Source: JACDER01 sp963717765
GTDB lineage: Bacteria > Actinomycetota > Thermoleophilia > Gaiellales > Gaiellaceae
Assembly (NCBI GenBank): GCA_963717765.1
Contig: CAVQWX010000003.1
Coordinates: 186,001 to 250,000, forward strand
DNA length: 64,000 nt
Direction: 5' to 3'
In this document: one piece after another, positions 1-8,380 of the stretch
How positions within the stretch are numbered: position 1 is the first letter of the stretch
How the letters are laid out: every line of letters starts with the position of its first letter
Translations under genes and position numbers: made by a program
The notes under the pieces: generated by a model
Databases searched by the model: none
What the model saw: only the letters and a program-made list of their open reading frames with translations
What the model was told of the DNA's origin: nothing

Positions 1-389
1 GGCTTCAACTCGAACGACTCCGCAACGTGCGGCACCGGCCCGCGGAGGAGCCGGAAGTGGATCTGGTGCGGACGCTCGAAACGCACGGTCTCGACGGTGG
101 TCGCAACCATCCCCCAGACCGTGGTGAAGTGAGCCGCCAGCGCCATGTCGGTCCCGCGCTCCCACACCTGGAACTTCTTCCGCAGCGCACGTGGTGTCCG
201 ACCGAGGTAGGGACACGCGATCACGTCGAACACGACCTCGGGAGGTGCTGCGATCTCCCACCTCACCGGGCCGAGGGATCGTACGTTGCGTCCGATCCCG
301 AGGTCGAGCGTCAGAACGCCACGCGCCATCAACGCCAAGACGCCGAGGATTCCGCCCAGGACGGCCCCCGCTGCAAACGGCCGAGCCAT
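1..389 (-). CDS. SRPBCC/polyketide-cyclase-like protein, partial
   Basis: The minus-strand frame is open from an ATG at 389 to the left edge, so the C-terminal end lies outside the window. The first ~25 residues are a hydrophobic, Ala/Gly/Leu-rich segment that could anchor the protein in the membrane. From about residue 45 the sequence (WEIAAPPEVVFDVI, later TTVETVRFERPHQIHFRLL) has the look of the START/SRPBCC ligand-binding fold, in which 'APPEVVF' marks the first strand and helix. The ligand cannot be told. About 129 residues are visible. Confidence 0.6.
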   Translation of the reverse strand, partial: MARPFAAGAVLGGILGVLALMARGVLTLDLGIGRNVRSLGPVRWEIAAPPEVVFDVIACPYLGRTPRALRKKFQVWERGTDMALAAHFTTVWGMVATTVETVRFERPHQIHFRLLRGPVPHVAESFELK

Positions 390-538
390 CGCACCCCACT
401 CTAGTGCACCTCGTCGCGCCCTTCTCGCATCGAACAGGGCGTTTCCCAGGAGGGCAGTCAGGATCACCCGGTGCAGGTGGTCACAGTGCTCGCGATCGTT
501 GCGTATCTTTGGTGTTCACGCTCAACAAGGAGGCATCC

Positions 539-952
539 ATGGCCGTAGGCCCTGTGGACGTTTACATCATCGGTTTTCCCGGCAACAAGTTCAGCGGGCG
601 CATCGCCCCGGCGATCCTGGAGCTCGTGGAGAACGGCACGATTCGCGTGCTCGATCTGCTCTTCGTGATGAAGGATGCGGACGGCGCCGTAACGACAATC
701 GAGGCAGCTGACCTGGACGAGGACGGCGCGGCCTTCCTCTCCATCGACACCGCGCAGCCGGGCGCGTTGGGGGACGAGGACGCCGAGGAGGTCAGCGACG
801 ACCTCCCGCCCGACAGCTCGGCCCTGCTGATCGCATTCGAGAATCTCTGGGCCGTGAAGGTCGTCGACGCCCTGCAGGCCGCGGACGCCGTGTTGATCGA
901 CTCGATCCGTATTCCCGCCGAGGTCGTAGCGGCCGCGCTCGACCCAGCCTAG
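539..952 (+). CDS. DUF6325/DUF1269-type small acidic protein
   Basis: The ATG at 539 follows an AAGGAGG ribosome-binding site at about 527-533 with good spacing, which fixes this start. The 137-residue product begins MAVGPVDVYIIGFPGNKFSG and is acidic, with a C-terminal half rich in Ala, Asp and Val. The IIGFPGNKF opening and the length match the actinobacterial DUF6325 family (related to DUF1269), whose biochemical role is not known. In many actinobacteria such genes sit beside a small SHOCT-domain gene, as here (985-1242), so the two are probably co-transcribed and act together. Confidence 0.75.
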   Translation: MAVGPVDVYIIGFPGNKFSGRIAPAILELVENGTIRVLDLLFVMKDADGAVTTIEAADLDEDGAAFLSIDTAQPGALGDEDAEEVSDDLPPDSSALLIAFENLWAVKVVDALQAADAVLIDSIRIPAEVVAAALDPA

Positions 953-984
953 ACCCGTCCACTTCGAGATCGAAAGGAACCGAA

Positions 985-1242
985 ATGGGACTTCTACGTA
1001 TGGCAGCCCGCACGGCCGTCGTTGCCGGAACCGCCACGGCCGTGTCCGGCCGCGTGCAGCGTCGCCAGGCCGCGAAGTATGACCAGCAGGACGCGGAGCA
1101 GGACGCGCAGCAGGCACCGCCGCCGCAGGCAGCGGAGGAGGACGAGACTGCACAGCTCCAGAACCTGGCGGCGCTTCATACCCAAGGTGTGCTCACGGAT
1201 GAGGAGTTCGCGGCCGCCAAGGCCAAGATTCTCGGACTCTGA
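985..1242 (+). CDS. SHOCT domain protein
   Basis: This 85-residue protein starts with an Ala/Val-rich N-terminal helix, continues through a Gln/Ala/Glu-rich linker, and ends in a typical SHOCT (short C-terminal) domain, LAALHTQGVLTDEEFAAAK, a helical hairpin found at the ends of many oligomeric proteins. The start follows an AAAGGAA Shine-Dalgarno-like stretch. It lies 32 bp after the DUF6325-type gene and is likely in the same transcript. Confidence 0.8.
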   Translation: MGLLRMAARTAVVAGTATAVSGRVQRRQAAKYDQQDAEQDAQQAPPPQAAEEDETAQLQNLAALHTQGVLTDEEFAAAKAKILGL

Positions 1243-1263
1243 CGGACATCAGCCGCGGCTCCC

Positions 1264-2047
1264 GTGAGCACCGTCGCGGCATACTCGCGTCTGGCAGGGG
1301 TCTACGACGAGATCGTCATCGACCCCTGTCATGACCGCTGGGCATCGTTCCTCGACGAGCTCTGGAACGCCGATCCTGGCGACGTGCGCTCCGTGCTCGA
1401 CCTCTGCTGCGGCACAGGCCTTCTGGCGGCCGAGCTGATCGACCCGGGGTTACCGGGTCGTCTGCGTCGACGCATCCGACGCGATGCTGGCCCGCGCTCG
1501 CGGGCGCCTTGGTTCCGACGTGGTGTTGGCCCGGATGGCGCTCCCGGATCTGAATGTCGAAGGCGTCTTCGACGCCGCGGTCTGCACGTTCGACGGCTTC
1601 AATTACCTGACTCCGCGCGAGTTGAGACTGACGATGGCCGCGGTCGCCCTGCACCTTCGGCCTGCCGGGTGGCTCGTCTTCGACCTCCACACCGACGGGA
1701 TGATGGACTTCACCATCTCGAACCCCGTCGTTGCGGGCGAATCGGCCGGGAATGACTTTGTGATCAGCAGCGTCGTGGATCCTGCTCTCCGAACGTGCGA
1801 CACGAGGATCGAGCTCACGAAGCCACGTGAGGGCGAACCCTTCTGCGAGCAGCATCGGCAGTATTTCCACGCGGATGCCGACGTCCGTGCCTCCCTGGAG
1901 AGCGCCGGCTACACGGTGACCGCGGTCGGCGAGGAATACACGCACCAGCCCGTAGGCGACTCGACCCTGCGTGCGACCTGGACGGCACGGCTCCTTCCGC
2001 AGAATCGCGCCATCCCTACCTCGGGCGCGGCGCAGAGTCGAACCTAG
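1264..2047 (+). pseudogene. SAM-dependent methyltransferase, frameshifted
   Basis: The GTG at 1264 opens a class I methyltransferase with the SAM-binding motif VLDLCCGTGLLAAEL at about residues 45-60. Near 1445 the frame shifts: the expected RGYRVVCVDASDAMLARAR (motif II region) continues in the next frame and runs to 2047 through FDAAVCTFDGFNYL and a complete C-terminal half. One extra base in the run CCCGGGG at about 1453-1459 explains it. With that base removed the protein would be about 260 residues, normal for the family. A sequencing or assembly indel is an alternative. The substrate is unknown. Confidence 0.75.
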
Positions 2048-2053
2048 TCGAGC
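2023..2053. repeat. Degenerate copy of the tRNA-Sec 3' end
   Basis: Read on the minus strand this stretch resembles the T arm and acceptor end of the intact tRNA-Sec at 24448, with the shared core GGTTCGACTC and GCGCCGC, but it needs two small gaps. It cannot form a good T stem, so it is not a tRNA. It is the most diverged of four such copies and overlaps the end of the broken methyltransferase. The T-loop core is common to most tRNAs, so its tie to tRNA-Sec in particular is tentative. Confidence 0.35.
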
Positions 2054-2098
2054 TCACCGTACATAGACGCTTGACAGTGTCATGAATAGCCGGGCAGG

Positions 2099-2518
2099 AT
2101 GAAACGAGTGAAAGCGACCAGGCTCAGGAGGTCGGCGGAGATCGCGGGCCTGGTCGTCGCGGCGGTCCTTGTCGGCCTGGTCGCGCACGGCGCGGGCGCG
2201 GTCAGTGCGAGCGGCGCGGCGCCCACCGTGGTGTCCAAATCCGTCACCACAAACGAGGACAAGGACAAGACGATCGTCCTGAGTGCGACCGACGCCGACG
2301 GCGACGACCCCCTCAGCTTCGCCGTCGCCGACCCGCCGCATGGCTCTCTCGGCTCGGTTGGGCCGGTGACCTGCAACCACTCGACGCCGAACACGTGCAC
2401 CGCCGAGGTCGTGTACACGCCCGATGCGAACTACAACGGTCCCGATTCGTTCACCTACACCGCAAACGACGGCACCTTCAACTCCAACCCGGAGCTCGAC
2501 GAGGCGGCCTCTCCTTAG
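2099..2518 (+). CDS. Secreted protein with one cadherin-like/Ig-like domain, probably truncated
   Basis: The 139-residue product has a basic N-terminus and a hydrophobic segment (IAGLVVAAVLVGLVAHG) that reads as a signal peptide. Residues ~45-135 form one bacterial cadherin-like/Ig repeat: NEDKDKTIVLSATDADGD, PHGSL, YTPDANYNGPDSFTYTANDG. In relatives such repeats come in long tandem series; here the coding region stops just after one repeat with an acidic tail. The stop codon lies in the loop of a long hairpin (2498-2531). It may be a trimmed remnant of a larger adhesin-like protein or a genuine single-domain secreted protein. Confidence 0.65.
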   Translation: MKRVKATRLRRSAEIAGLVVAAVLVGLVAHGAGAVSASGAAPTVVSKSVTTNEDKDKTIVLSATDADGDDPLSFAVADPPHGSLGSVGPVTCNHSTPNTCTAEVVYTPDANYNGPDSFTYTANDGTFNSNPELDEAASP

Positions 2519-2531
2519 AGGACGCCTCGTC
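2498..2531. terminator. Hairpin with the stop codon in its loop
   Basis: Arms 2498-2512 and 2517-2531 pair at 14 of 15 positions around a 4-nt loop (CCTT). The TAG stop of the upstream gene begins at the last loop base. There is no clear T-run on either side. It sits between two convergent genes (stops at 2518 and 2543), so it most likely ends transcription from both sides. Confidence 0.6.
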
Positions 2532-2542
2532 AAGACCGGGGT

Positions 2543-3940
2543 TCACGGCTTGTACGTCACGAAGCCGAAGGCGGACTGAACGGCAGTACCGCTCAGGTTG
2601 AGGATCTTGACCAGCAAGTGCCCCCCGCTCGACTGCGTGGTGGCGAGAAGAGGAGTGCCGCCGCTGGTCGGCGTCACCGTGGTGACGTAGTTGTTCAGGT
2701 TGTAGCTTTCGCCGGCGATCGTGATCTCGTAGCGCTTGTTGACGGAGTCGTACGTGGACGTCACGTTCGGCGTGCTCGCGTTCGCGCCGGGACTGCCCCC
2801 GCCGTTGATGAAGGCGTAGGCGATCGGAGTGGCCTGGCTCATCGTGCCGGCGGTATAGGCGCGCGTGACCTTGCCCGTCGCATGCAAGTTGCCGTCGAAC
2901 CTTCCGGCGAGCCCGCTCGTGCTCGATCCAAGCACACCGACTGCGTTCGACCCCGTGTTCGCCACGCCCTTGACGCCGACCCCGTCTGATGCTGTCGCCT
3001 CGCCCGACACACCGATCGAGGCCGCGTCCCCTTGCGCGAGGAATTTTCCTCCGATTGCACCGTCGCCGCCGGCCGTGGCGGACACGCCGATTGCCCCTCC
3101 GTCGCCCGGCCCGGTGCTTGCGGACGCTCTGACGCCGACCCCGTGGTTGCCGCCGGCGCTGAACTCCCCGCCGATCGGGAAGCCGGAGACTATGCCGCAG
3201 CCGCTGCCTGACGCGCACGCGTACACACCGATCCCGTTGGCAGCGTTGCCCCAGAACTGCCCACCCGTGTTCTTGCCGCTGAACGGCGGCGCTCCATTGC
3301 ACGGGAAAGCCGCACCGCTGGGACTGGAGCAGCCGTACACGCCGCTATTCGCCGACAGGGACAGGAACGAGCCACCTGCTTGCGCGCCGTTGCCGAGCAC
3401 GCCCGTGCCGGCGCCACCGTTTCCCCTGACCGCGGCCGAGCCGAAGCCGGGGCTGGCGGCCGTGAGCTCGCCCAGCACTCCTGCCGCACCCGCCGCGGTG
3501 GAGGCGGTCTGGCCGTCCACGCCTGGAGTGGTTCCCGAAGAGGCGGTGTGCCTGCCGGCGACGCCGGTCCCGGTCGGGCTCTCGCCGAGCACGCCGATGC
3601 CGGCGCTCTGGTGGAAGCCCCAGACGCCGAAGCCGTTTCCGTTCGTGCCCGAGTTGATCCCGCGCAGGCCCGCGCTCTGGGTTCCGGGCGCGCCGGCCGT
3701 TATCCGGCCGAGGACGCCGAAGGCGTTCTGGGTGGTGGCGGAGTTTTCGACCCGCAGCTGCGGGCCGCCGCTCGTGTTGCCGCTGAGCGAGCTCTCCACG
3801 TTGACGGTATTGGCCTGGCCGAGGTTGAAGACGTCGCCGACGCCGGAGCCCGCGAGGGCGGTGGCGGTCGTGAGGGCGAGCGCCGCCGCGACGGCGCCGA
3901 GCAGCGGATAGCGGAGCTTGGACATGAGCGAGCCGAACAT
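2543..3940 (-). CDS. Secreted Gly/Ala-rich repeat protein, unknown function
   Basis: A 465-residue protein. The ATG at 3940 lies behind a GGGAAGGGG ribosome-binding site. A signal peptide (LLGAVAAALALTTATALAG) is followed by about 300 residues of short, irregular Gly-rich repeats of the type GVxG, GxGVLG and GGxF, for example GVLGESPTGTGVAGR and GVGVKGVANTGSNAVGVLG. This pattern is typical of beta-helical or fibre-like surface proteins. The last ~110 residues lack the repeats (NVTSTYDSVNKRYEITIAGE ...) and may form a capping domain. No enzyme motif is visible. Confidence 0.7.
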   Translation of the reverse strand: MFGSLMSKLRYPLLGAVAAALALTTATALAGSGVGDVFNLGQANTVNVESSLSGNTSGGPQLRVENSATTQNAFGVLGRITAGAPGTQSAGLRGINSGTNGNGFGVWGFHQSAGIGVLGESPTGTGVAGRHTASSGTTPGVDGQTASTAAGAAGVLGELTAASPGFGSAAVRGNGGAGTGVLGNGAQAGGSFLSLSANSGVYGCSSPSGAAFPCNGAPPFSGKNTGGQFWGNAANGIGVYACASGSGCGIVSGFPIGGEFSAGGNHGVGVRASASTGPGDGGAIGVSATAGGDGAIGGKFLAQGDAASIGVSGEATASDGVGVKGVANTGSNAVGVLGSSTSGLAGRFDGNLHATGKVTRAYTAGTMSQATPIAYAFINGGGSPGANASTPNVTSTYDSVNKRYEITIAGESYNLNNYVTTVTPTSGGTPLLATTQSSGGHLLVKILNLSGTAVQSAFGFVTYKP

Positions 3941-4044
3941 GAAGTCCCCTTCCCGGTTGGTGTCGAACCGCCACAGTGTTATCTCTCAGCGGGCGGCGTG
4001 CAGGGCCGGGCCGCGAACATTCGTGAGCTGTCTGTCTCACCGCG

Positions 4045-4610
4045 ATGTCCGGGCTCAGCCACGGTGCCAACCTGGCGATTGCGCAGAAGTTTCCCTGGAA
4101 CGTCCATACGAGCTGCGTAGATGTCGGGACCGCGCAGGGCGACCTAGCCGTGCAGATCGCGCTCGGCAACCCACACCTCACGGGTGTGGGGTTCGACCTG
4201 CCTGAGGTTGCGCCCCTGTTCGAGGAGTTCGTCGAGCACAACGGCATGCAGGAGAGACTGCAGTTCGTAGGCGGCGACTTCTTCGCGGACGACCTCCCGA
4301 ACGATGATGTGGTCATGTTCGGGCACATCCTGCACGACTGGATCCTGGACGAGAAGCGGATGCTGATCGGCAAGGCGCACGCTGCATTGCCCACAGGTGG
4401 CGCGCTGACCGTCTACAGGCAATCATCGACGACGACCGCTCGCAAAACGGCTTTGGACTGCTGATGAGCCTGAACATGCTGATCGAGACAGAGGGCGGCT
4501 TCGACTACACAGGCGCAGACTGCAAGGGCTGGATGACCGAAGCCGGTTTCACGAGCACACGCGTGGAGCACCTGGTCGGCCCCGACTCGATGATGATTGG
4601 ACTGAAGTAG
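4045..4610 (+). pseudogene. O-methyltransferase (family 2) fragment
   Basis: The sequence starts abruptly in the SAM-binding domain (VDVGTAQGDLAVQIA, then FDLPEVAPLFEEF and VVMFGHILHDW), which is characteristic of family 2 O-methyltransferases. The ~150-residue N-terminal dimerisation domain is absent and a stop codon lies just upstream. Near 4420 the frame shifts (VYRQSS in one frame, AIIDDDRSQNGFGLL in the next), and the true C-terminus ends at 4610. A 5' truncation plus a frameshift make this a dead gene. Confidence 0.75.
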
Positions 4611-4639
4611 CCGCAACGGCGATGATGTTCGCGCAGGCG

Positions 4640-4903
4640 TCAGGCGTGCGCCGCGACCTCGCGAACTTCGACGCCCTCGAGAGTGACGCTGTCCGGAACC
4701 ATCGAAGGGATGAGCTCACTCGCGCGGTTCGCCTCTTCCTCCGAGTCGAAGATGATCATCGAGAGCCCGGTGTCGTCCTTCCGCGTCCAGTAACCGGTGA
4801 CGAATCCCGGTGCTTGTGAGACGCGCGGCACGACCTCATCGCGCAGGGACGTGTCGGCGCTCTCCGGATCGTTGATGCTGACTGTTACGACTACGGCGTG
4901 CAT
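4640..4903 (-). CDS. Small dimeric alpha-beta barrel (ABM-like) protein
   Basis: The ATG at 4903 is chosen because an AAAGGAGG ribosome-binding site precedes it; a longer reading from a GTG at 4996 would overlap the divergent acetyltransferase start. The 87-residue product (MHAVVVTVSINDPE ... APGFVTGYWTR ... GLSMIIFDSEEEANRAS) has the strand-helix pattern of the ferredoxin-like dimeric barrels of antibiotic-biosynthesis monooxygenase-type proteins. A substrate cannot be assigned, and it may not be catalytic. Confidence 0.6.
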   Translation of the reverse strand: MHAVVVTVSINDPESADTSLRDEVVPRVSQAPGFVTGYWTRKDDTGLSMIIFDSEEEANRASELIPSMVPDSVTLEGVEVREVAAHA

Positions 4904-4977
4904 CTCGCCTCCTTTGGGTTGCAAACGAAGCGTCAACCCTAAACCCGCGCAGAGCAGCGGGCTACCGTACGGGTGAG

Positions 4978-5556
4978 ATGGCTGTGGGCGAACCACCCTC
5001 CCCGGAAGCGACGTTGCGCCTGGCCGTGGCTCCTGAAGGGATCCGCGCGGGCGACGTCATCCTGCGCTACCCGTCACTCGACGATGTCGACGCGATCCTG
5101 CCGGCCTTCCGCGACCCTGAGCTGCGCGAGGCCGGAAACCTTCCGGCTTTCGATCGCGACGGGCTCGCCGCCTCGATCCACGAGCTACCGATGCTGGCCG
5201 AACGAGGACGTCTGTTGGCGCTCGCTGCTCTCGATGCACGCAGCGGCGAGGTGATCGGGGGGGGCACGCTGCACCACCTCGACTCCGAGCGGAAGATCGT
5301 CGAGATCGGCTATTTCGTGCTGCCGCACGCCCGGCGTCGCGGCGTAGCGACGACGATCGCGCGCCTGCTTTCTCAGCACGCGTTCTCACTCGGGATCGAG
5401 CGGGTGGCCGCCTACGTCAACGTCGGAAACACTGCGTCCGAGCGTGTCGTCGAGCGCGCCGGCTTCACCCGCGAGGGCGTCGTCCGTTCGATGCCCAAGC
5501 CCGACGGCAGACGGATCGACAAGACACTTTTCTCACTCCTTCCCGGCGAAGGATGA
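4978..5556 (+). CDS. GNAT family N-acetyltransferase (RimJ/RimL-like)
   Basis: This 192-residue protein shows the RimJ/RimL layout: ILRYPSLDDVDAILPAF at the N-terminus, EIGYFVLPHARRRGVAT (motif A, the acetyl-CoA pyrophosphate loop) at about residues 104-120, and YVNVGNTASERVVERAGF near the C-terminus, the usual motif B region. The acceptor could be a ribosomal protein, an antibiotic or a small metabolite. It is transcribed away from the ABM-like gene, the two starts being 74 bp apart. Confidence 0.8.
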   Translation: MAVGEPPSPEATLRLAVAPEGIRAGDVILRYPSLDDVDAILPAFRDPELREAGNLPAFDRDGLAASIHELPMLAERGRLLALAALDARSGEVIGGGTLHHLDSERKIVEIGYFVLPHARRRGVATTIARLLSQHAFSLGIERVAAYVNVGNTASERVVERAGFTREGVVRSMPKPDGRRIDKTLFSLLPGEG

Positions 5557-5568
5557 TGCTGAGGTGGT

Positions 5569-6711
5569 CTACGCGGATGCCTCTACGCCCGTATCCGCGC
5601 GGGTAGTGGTGAGACGTTCCAGCCAGGGTTCCGCCCCGAGCCGCTCGAAGATCTCGCGTGCTTCGAGCAGCAACGGCTGCGCCTCTTCGGCTCGCTCTTC
5701 CCCAACGAGCCATTCGGCGTGCTCGAGTCTTGTGACGGCCAGATAGAACGGAATTGCGAGCTCGTGGAACAGGCCCCCGGCTCCCTCGAACAGCCGTTCC
5801 GCTTCCTCGACGTCTTCAGTTCGTGCGGCGAGTTGCGCGCGGAAGCGATCCACCTGCGCGTTCACGAACTGCGGCCGCAGTCCCGGCGCGAGCTGCTCGA
5901 CTGTCGAAAGCAGCTCCTCTGCCTTGTCGAAGCGCCCTAATTCGACCGCCGCCTGAACGGCGACCACGAACGACTCTTTCACGGGGTCGGTCGCGAGGCC
6001 CAGCACGGCCTGTTCCTCCAACACGGACTCAGCCACTCGGAGCGCCTCGCTGTGATCACTTTCCGCAAGAAGGAGCTGGCACCTGGCAACCCCGTAGTAG
6101 ACGCGCTCCTGTACATCGGCCGACAGCTCGAACTCCGCCACGGCGTCGAGCATCCCCCTCCCCTCGTCGAGCCGCCCGCGATGGACGCACACCGGAACCG
6201 CTGACCGGACGACGGTGCCGTACGCGAGCCGCGCCTGGGTCCAGTCCTCGTGCGGCAGCTCGTCCCGCATTGCCAGGACGTCATCCCACGCGCCGAGTGC
6301 GTAGAAGGGAAAGCCAAAGCCGAGGAACGACCATTCCCAGTAACGGTTGCCGAACTTCCGCGCGTGAGCGAGCCCTTGCCGCACGAAGTCCACGGCATCT
6401 TCGTAGCGGTCGGTCAGGCTCGAACCCGCGTCGGCAAGGTTGTAGAACGCTCTGAGAGCGGCGGACGGCTTGTCGTGCTCGAGTGCGACTGCCAGCGCGT
6501 GACGGAGGAGCAGCGACCCCTCGTCTTGGCGTCCCCGGCTGATCAGGACAAGGGCCTTCGTGTTCAGCGCCTCGGACAGCACCTCCGGCAGCGACAGAGC
6601 TTCGGCAAGCTCGAGCGCGGTCTCGATCTGCCGCGAGGCCGTCTCCAGGTCGCCGGAGAAGAAGCGGAACCTTCCGACCTGCGCGGCCAGCGCTGGCTGC
6701 AGAAGGGCCAT
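5569..6711 (-). CDS. TPR-rich protein, likely C-terminal remnant of a large regulator
   Basis: The 380-residue product is entirely helical repeats of the TPR type: FFSGDLETASRQIETALELAE, ALNTKALVLISRGRQDEGSLLLRHAL, AVQAAVELGRFDKAEELL and others. Such tails normally end ~1000-residue ATPase regulators that start with a nucleotide-cyclase or LuxR/AAA module. No such N-terminal part is visible upstream, and the ATG at 6711 falls within what would be the repeat domain. I therefore read it as an intact frame left from a 5'-truncated gene; a free-standing TPR scaffold is possible. Confidence 0.5.
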   Translation of the reverse strand: MALLQPALAAQVGRFRFFSGDLETASRQIETALELAEALSLPEVLSEALNTKALVLISRGRQDEGSLLLRHALAVALEHDKPSAALRAFYNLADAGSSLTDRYEDAVDFVRQGLAHARKFGNRYWEWSFLGFGFPFYALGAWDDVLAMRDELPHEDWTQARLAYGTVVRSAVPVCVHRGRLDEGRGMLDAVAEFELSADVQERVYYGVARCQLLLAESDHSEALRVAESVLEEQAVLGLATDPVKESFVVAVQAAVELGRFDKAEELLSTVEQLAPGLRPQFVNAQVDRFRAQLAARTEDVEEAERLFEGAGGLFHELAIPFYLAVTRLEHAEWLVGEERAEEAQPLLLEAREIFERLGAEPWLERLTTTRADTGVEASA

Positions 6712-6861
6712 GGTTGGGGGAATCGTTGTGGGGAGCTCAGCCGATAAGGCGCACCGACCGCGATTGTCGAGGTGGCGAGCGACCTAAGCGTCGGAGCCGA
6801 CCGAAAGCCGCCGCAACCGAGCCCGGCGAGTCGATGGTCAGAACTGGAAGACTCAGAGACG

Positions 6862-7758
6862 GTGAGCCCCACTCGAATCGCGGCGAGGGACTGCGAGTGC
6901 GTCCAGCGGATCGCGGCGACCTGCGGCGAGTCGCCGATGTGGTCGGTAGGCGAGCAGGTGCTCTACTGGACCGACAACCTCGGCGGAGTGGTCCACCTCC
7001 TGGAGCCAGAGACCGGCGACGAGCGGAGCTTTGCGCTGGGCCAGAACGTGATGGCCATCGGCCTGCGGCAACGAGGTGGACTTGTGCTCGCGCTTGCCAA
7101 GCAAATCGCGTTCTACGAGGCTGGAGGCGAGCTCCAGCCACTCATGAGCGTCGAGGACGACCAACCGCTCAACCGCTTCAACGACGGAAAGGTCGACCGC
7201 CGCGGCCGCTACTGGGCCGGCACGATGAACGACATCCACTGGGACCAGCCCTCCGGCTCGCTCTATCGACTCGACGGAGACCTCGAGCTGAGCCAACGAC
7301 AGGATGCGGTGGTCTGCGCCAACGGGCTCGGCTGGAGCCCCGACGAGCGCACCTTCTACTTCGGCGAGAGCTTCCGCTACGCGATCTTCGCGTACGACTT
7401 CGACGTCGACGCCGGCGCTATCTCGGCCCAGCGAGTGTTCGCGACCGTCGACCAGAGCAGCGGGGCGTTCCCGGACGGGCTGACGGTAGACGCCGACGGA
7501 GGCATCTGGAGCGTGCAGAACGGCGCCGGCCGGGTGGTGCGGTACGCGCCCGACGGCACCGTCACGCATGAGGTCGAGGTGCCGCTTCCCCAGCCGACAA
7601 GTTGCATCTTCGGCGGCCGTGATCTGGACGTCCTCTACATCACCACTTCCCGGCAGAACATGACTCCTGAGCAGCTTGCGCGCTATCCGCTGTCGGGCAG
7701 CGTGTTCGCCGTGCGACCGGGCATGAGCGGTGTGCCCGAGCCGCTTTTCGCAGGGTAG
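6862..7758 (+). CDS. SMP-30/gluconolactonase-like beta-propeller
   Basis: About 298 residues, the usual size of the SMP-30/regucalcin/lactonase family. The metal-binding signatures are visible: GESPMW near the N-terminus (first ligand Glu), NRFNDGKVDRRGRYWAGTM around residues 105-125, CANGLGWSPD, and PDGLTVDADGGIW with the catalytic Asp. Members hydrolyse sugar lactones or related esters with a divalent metal; the substrate here is unknown. I chose GTG at 6862; a GTG at 6772 would add 30 low-complexity residues. Confidence 0.8.
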   Translation: MSPTRIAARDCECVQRIAATCGESPMWSVGEQVLYWTDNLGGVVHLLEPETGDERSFALGQNVMAIGLRQRGGLVLALAKQIAFYEAGGELQPLMSVEDDQPLNRFNDGKVDRRGRYWAGTMNDIHWDQPSGSLYRLDGDLELSQRQDAVVCANGLGWSPDERTFYFGESFRYAIFAYDFDVDAGAISAQRVFATVDQSSGAFPDGLTVDADGGIWSVQNGAGRVVRYAPDGTVTHEVEVPLPQPTSCIFGGRDLDVLYITTSRQNMTPEQLARYPLSGSVFAVRPGMSGVPEPLFAG

Positions 7759-7764
7759 GGGCAC

Positions 7765-8213
7765 GCCGGCAGCGCCGCATTCGAGACGATCGTGGCACTG
7801 GTCGACCGTTTGCCCGTGATGGTCGCCCCGCGCTGGGTGTCGTCGCGGACGCAGCCAATGCCCTACAGGACGTCGTGGCCTATCCGGCGGGCGTGTGCGG
7901 GGTGGAGCCTACGTTCGGCGTCGAATACGACATCGGCGGGCTCGAGGTGATGACCTACCGCGAGATGATCGAGCGCATCGCGCGCTTGCGGGGCAAGAGA
8001 CCAGTGATCGTCGAGGTTCCCGTGCTGACTCCGTACCTCTCGTCGCTGTGGCTGCATCTCGTGACTCCGGTGAACCCCGGAGTGGCGCGCCCGCTCGTCG
8101 AGGGGCTACGAAACGACACTGTGGTCCGGGACGATCGGATTCGTGAGGTTCTCCCGATCGAGCTGACCTCATTCGAGTCCGCGGCCCGCCTGGCGTTCGA
8201 GGAGATCGATTGA
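7765..8213 (+). pseudogene. NAD(P)H-binding NmrA-like epimerase fragment
   Basis: Only the C-terminal half remains. One frame reads GSAAFETIVALVDRLPVMVA and PRWVSSRTQP; after about 7860 the next frame continues with FGVEYDIGGLEVMTYREM, VEVPVLTPYLSSLWLHLVTP and ARPLVEGLRNDTVVRDD. These blocks are typical of NmrA/NDUFA9-like atypical short-chain dehydrogenases. The Rossmann N-terminus with GxxGxxG is missing and at least one frameshift is present. It starts 7 bp after the lactonase gene, as if cut off by a deletion. Confidence 0.65.
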
Positions 8214-8380
8214 GCTAGATCCGCTCTCGCCCTTTCTGAGTCTCCCGGTCGAGTGTGCGAACTCTGCCGCGCAACCCGCGCGGAACGCTCGTAGCCGGTC
8301 AGGCTCGGCTGCCTGCCGGCGTCGGATCCCGCTTCTGCCTGACCGGGAGCCGCGCCAGACGCGATCTGCGAGTAGGGCCG

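Noticed and set aside
2023..2053. A functional tRNA gene at this position
   Set aside because: Only a T-loop-like core and acceptor end are present, the T stem is mismatched, and no anticodon arm or matching 5' strand is found.
2865..3911. Long open frame on the plus strand (Pro/Thr/Ala-rich) opposite the secreted repeat protein
   Set aside because: It is the antisense shadow of the Gly-rich repeats; it has no signal peptide, motif or ribosome-binding site, and the minus-strand protein has all the normal features.
4640..4996. Longer start (GTG 4996) for the ABM-like protein
   Set aside because: It would overlap the divergent acetyltransferase start, while ATG 4903 has a strong AAAGGAGG site.
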